A stretch of DNA of 6,656 bases, from contig JAQICK010000008.1 of the NCBI GenBank assembly GCA_027858595.1, forward strand, positions 1-6,656, in the 5' to 3' direction. This document shows positions 4,620 to 6,656 of the stretch, piece after piece. Source of the stretch: Melioribacteraceae bacterium. GTDB taxonomy: Bacteria; Bacteroidota; Ignavibacteria; Ignavibacteriales; Melioribacteraceae. The first letter of the stretch is position 1. The number at the start of each line of letters is the position of its first letter. The translations under genes were made by a program, and so were the position numbers. The notes under the pieces were generated by a model, which saw only the letters and a list, made by a program, of their open reading frames with translations, was not told the DNA's origin and did no database searches.

Positions 4620-5741
4620 TTATAAATTTGCTTTCAGAAACATTTTGAAAAATGGATCGGAAAATTCATAACTGTTTCCAAATTGCTCAATTATTCCTTC
4701 GTCAATAAAGGAAGCAATTGCTTTTTGAGTTGTAGAACTTGGGCCAATGTTATAACTCTTTTCAGTATCTCGAGAAAAAAGCTCAGTTACCGAAGAAGCC
4801 AAAGCAAATAATACTTTTTTTCTATAATTAGTCTGTTTTAGAGTTAATTCCCAAAAGTAATCTGCCTTTAGTTCAATAACCGTCTTAATAGCCTCGTTAA
4901 TATGTGACTTTTTAACAGAGGAATTGTTATTAATTACTTGCTGCCAAACCTCAGCAGCAATAAACTGAATATAATAAGGAATGGAATCAACCATTTTAAT
5001 CAAATATTCTGCAATTTCATTTGAAATTTCAATTTTATCAAGAGCAAATCTTCTAATTAAATATTCTGTGGAATCATTTATGCTAATTGCACCTATATTC
5101 ATTAGCATTGCAGAATTATAAAATGCCCTATTTTTATTAGAAAACATATCTTTAAGCAAATGTGTTCTGCTACCCAAAAATATATATGATACATTTTTAT
5201 GGTTTTGTACTAAACTACGTAACAGTTTTTCGAACGATTCACCATTTAATTTTGTTATTTCTTGAAATTCATCAAAAGCAATAATCCATTTATTATTACT
5301 TGCAGCAAATTTTTCCGGTAAATTTATTACATCTTCCAGTGTGGCTTCTTTATCATTACCCTCTATCCACGAAAATGAAAATTGTGGATTACCAACATTA
5401 TCGAATGATACCGAAGGAACTATTCCTCTAATTAGCGTGGCTACCTTTTTAACTGTTTTTTCAATAGAAGAACTTTTTTTTTCAACAATTGCATTGGAAA
5501 AGTTTTTGATAAAAACTTCACGAGAGTATATGCTCATAAAATCGATATAAACAGTTGTAAAGCCTTTTTTCTCTAGTTCCTCAAAAGCTCTTTTTACTAA
5601 AGAAGTCTTTCCATATCTACGCGGTGCATATAAAACAAGATTATTGCCCCCTTCAAGCGTATCTAAAATTCGCTTAAGTTCATCAATTCTATTATAAAAG
5701 TGTTCACCGGTAACTATTTTACCATACTTGAAGGGATTCAT
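4620..5741 (-). CDS. AAA+/archaeal-ATPase-like NTPase with C-terminal winged helix
   Basis: The protein has 373 residues. The N-terminus MNPFKYGKIVTGEHFYNR leads to a Walker A of the form APRRYGKTS (39-47), in which the usual first glycine is alanine. Walker B is WIIAFDEFQE (152-161), with D157 and E158. A sensor-1-like strand, YIFLGSRTHLLKDMF, lies at 186-200. Residues 306-370 look like a winged helix, ending in GIIEQFGNSYEFSDPFFKMFL. This arrangement is typical of the ATPase_2-like AAA+ family that is common in archaea and Bacteroidota and often lies in mobile or variable regions. Its substrates are mostly unknown; nucleic-acid or partner-protein remodelling is plausible. The ATG at 5741 is well placed, and an AT-rich leader without a Shine-Dalgarno sequence precedes it. 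Repeat spacers bracket the gene (398 bp after, 277 bp before), both containing the same hairpin family, so it may be an insert between the 123-aa gene and the protease. Confidence 0.85.
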   Translation of the reverse strand: MNPFKYGKIVTGEHFYNRIDELKRILDTLEGGNNLVLYAPRRYGKTSLVKRAFEELEKKGFTTVYIDFMSIYSREVFIKNFSNAIVEKKSSSIEKTVKKVATLIRGIVPSVSFDNVGNPQFSFSWIEGNDKEATLEDVINLPEKFAASNNKWIIAFDEFQEITKLNGESFEKLLRSLVQNHKNVSYIFLGSRTHLLKDMFSNKNRAFYNSAMLMNIGAISINDSTEYLIRRFALDKIEISNEIAEYLIKMVDSIPYYIQFIAAEVWQQVINNNSSVKKSHINEAIKTVIELKADYFWELTLKQTNYRKKVLFALASSVTELFSRDTEKSYNIGPSSTTQKAIASFIDEGIIEQFGNSYEFSDPFFKMFLKANL

Positions 5742-5787
5742 TTTATAAACCTTAAATTTTTACAATAATATTTTCCGGCAAATCTCT

Positions 5788-5818
5788 AGGAAAAAGATTT
5801 AAGAATCAAGATAAAAGT
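5788..5818 (+). repeat. purine-rich repeat upstream of the ATPase gene
   Basis: GGAAAAAGATTTAAGAATC and the following AAGATAAAAG match the purine-rich part of the repeats at 500-540, 1825-1855 and 4201-4225. The orientation is the same relative to transcription. It is about 47 nt from the ATPase start codon. Confidence 0.55.
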
Positions 5819-5828
5819 CGCAAGCCTG

Positions 5829-6013
5829 CCCAGTGAAATGCTTGCCCCGTGAAATTATTTTATTTTTCTATTTCACATGGCATCCTGCCCCATGAAATGC
5901 CTTGCATTTCCATATTCTATTGTGGCATCTTTCCATATTCCACCTGGATTATATTCCATTGGGATCACTCAACCTGTCCCGTGGAATGTTTCTGATTCTT
6001 TTATTCCAGCGGG
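5829..6013. repeat. cluster of eight CCCnnTGRAAT / ATTYCAnnnGG units forming hairpins
   Basis: Forward units are at 5829-5839, 5846-5855, 5889-5898 and 5978-5987. Reverse units are at 5870-5880, 5937-5947, 5953-5963 and 6003-6013. Adjacent forward/reverse pairs 5846-5855 with 5870-5880, and 5978-5987 with 6003-6013, give hairpins with 14- and 15-nt loops, like the element at 4512-4552. GGG at 5961 and at 6011 is followed by nTCACTCAA in both cases. The cluster ends against the stop codon of the 123-aa gene. Open frames through it are repeat read-through and not genes. Confidence 0.75.
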
Positions 6014-6018
6014 TTCAC

Positions 6019-6390
6019 TCAATCACTCAATCTTTCAATCAGTTCATCCAACAACATATCGTCCATCAATATTTGTTCAATTTCCTCAGAGGACAACCGA
6101 TCACCTATATTTCTAAAAGCAAGTCCTAAATCAGTTGGGATGTTTTCATAATTCGTATAATCTGATTTTTCTTTAAAACCAGCTTTAATTTTACAATAAA
6201 GCTCTTTTAATTTTTTACCGTGTTCAATTTTAGTTCTAGCATTCAACTCAGCAACAAGATCTTCAATCCTTGTTTGAAATTTACTTGGATTTAATCCAGC
6301 GTTCACTAACTCTTTTTTTGTTTCTACAATATTTTCTTCAGCAGAATCATATAAAAAATTTATATAATTTGCTCTAGCAATATTCACCAC
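6019..6390 (-). CDS. small acidic protein of unknown function upstream of the ATPase and protease genes
   Basis: The 123-residue product is charged, helix-rich and acidic toward the C-terminus (SSEEIEQILMDDMLLDEL, 100-117). It has no signal peptide, membrane segment or catalytic motif that I can see. The N-terminal part reads ARANYINFLYDSAEENIVETKKEL (5-28, quoted in part) followed by K-I-E-H-G-K-K-L-K-E (54-63). I do not recognise a named family. My impression is that similar short proteins occur next to ImmA/IrrE proteases, which would fit a regulator or protease substrate; this is recollection only. Translation probably starts at one of two consecutive GTG codons (6390 or 6387). AGGGAG at 6395-6400 is 4 nt from the first and 7 nt from the second, so 6387 is the better start by spacing. 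No ATG is present upstream in frame. The 3' end overlaps a doubled CACTCAAT (6017-6032). Confidence 0.75.
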   Translation of the reverse strand: MVNIARANYINFLYDSAEENIVETKKELVNAGLNPSKFQTRIEDLVAELNARTKIEHGKKLKELYCKIKAGFKEKSDYTNYENIPTDLGLAFRNIGDRLSSEEIEQILMDDMLLDELIERLSD

Positions 6391-6394
6391 GTAT

Positions 6395-6400
6395 CTCCCT
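6395..6400 (-). promoter_or_regulatory. Shine-Dalgarno sequence of the 123-aa gene
   Basis: On the coding strand this reads AGGGAG, the only strong ribosome binding site seen in the window. The other genes have AT-rich leaders. The 7-nt distance favours the second GTG (6387-6385) as the start codon. Confidence 0.6.
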
Positions 6401-6493
6401 TCATTACCCCAAATAAACCATATGTAAATTGTTTATTTCAAAATGATTTTACTATATCAGCATTTAATCAATAATTATAACTTGCTTTTCTAG

Positions 6494-6523
6494 GTTGTTA
6501 TAAATTCTCAAAATTATTACAAC
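6494..6523. other. imperfect inverted repeat between the helix-turn-helix gene and the 123-aa gene
   Basis: GTTGTTATAA (6494-6503) and TTATTACAAC (6514-6523) pair at 9 of 10 positions around a 10-nt loop. It starts 13 nt past the stop codon of the upstream gene and no U-tract follows. It could be an operator for the 123-aa gene or a weak terminator. ACAACATGTATTGT beside it (6520-6533) has ACAA/TTGT ends as well. Confidence 0.35.
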
Positions 6524-6536
6524 ATGTATTGTTGAT

Positions 6537-6656
6537 TTATATAGTCTTTCTAATCGATTCTATTTTTATAAAAATCTGTTTTGTTTTTCTTATTATGCGT
6601 TTCTTGGCATTTTGAACATCTTTAATTGGAATACTTAAATTAAGTGCAATTTGTTT
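6537..6656 (-). CDS. C-terminal end of a DNA-binding protein, sigma-region-4-like (runs off right edge)
   Basis: The last 39 residues and the TAA stop are visible. The stretch QIALNLSIPIKDVQNAKKRI looks like the second and recognition helices of a helix-turn-helix: I-A-x-x-L-x-I, a turn, then D-V-x-N-A-K-K-R. This resembles region 4 of ECF or other sigma-70-family proteins, and a basic tail follows. The stop is 146 bp before the 123-aa gene on the same strand, so one transcript is possible. Too little is visible to exclude another helix-turn-helix regulator. Confidence 0.55.
   Translation of the reverse strand, partial: KQIALNLSIPIKDVQNAKKRIIRKTKQIFIKIESIRKTI

Noticed and set aside
5877..6129. 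Two overlapping plus-strand frames of about 75-80 codons
   Set aside because: They cover the hairpin repeat cluster and the antisense of the 123-aa gene, have no ribosome binding site, and resemble no protein.

Overview
This AT-rich window is most likely accessory chromosomal DNA of a Bacteroidota-type bacterium. The reasons are the base composition, the mostly weak Shine-Dalgarno signals, a RhuM protein with a PLD-like C-terminus, and long spacers filled with short degenerate repeats. The taxon is an inference. Every gene I can support lies on the minus strand, so transcription runs from right to left.

Layout in transcription order: the 3' end of a protein with a sigma-region-4-like helix-turn-helix tail (6656-6537); a 123-aa acidic protein of unknown function (6390-6019); an AAA+/archaeal-ATPase-like NTPase with a C-terminal winged helix (5741-4620); a stand-alone ImmA/IrrE-type zinc metallopeptidase (4188-3421); a Wzx/MOP-type polysaccharide flippase (3114-1978, with homology-like sequence reaching about 3186); a truncated RhuM N-terminal domain (1724-1437); a full-length RhuM protein with a degenerate phospholipase-D-like C-terminal domain (1423-557); and the N-terminal part of an O-antigen ligase/polymerase-type membrane protein running off the left edge (366-1).

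The left half is therefore a surface-polysaccharide locus (flippase and ligase/polymerase) with a RhuM pair lodged inside it. The right half resembles a regulatory module: DNA-binding protein, small acidic protein and ImmA/IrrE protease, interrupted by an ATPase gene. The RhuM pair and the ATPase are each bracketed by related repeats, which suggests cassette-like insertion.

Spacers occupy about 1.6 kb and are unusually structured. They hold (i) purine-rich blocks with 2-4 tandem units of exactly 8 bp; (ii) 9-bp-period blocks around the core ATCTGT/ATCCGTT; (iii) a hairpin family, CCCnnTGRAAT and its complement separated by 14-16 nt; and (iv) TGTCATnYCGAAC-type elements. These repeats run up to, and apparently into, the ends of genes. 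The flippase and ligase genes lack an ATG at the expected N-terminus, and the flippase C-terminal tail is encoded by repeat DNA. I see no tRNA, rRNA, CRISPR array or transposase.
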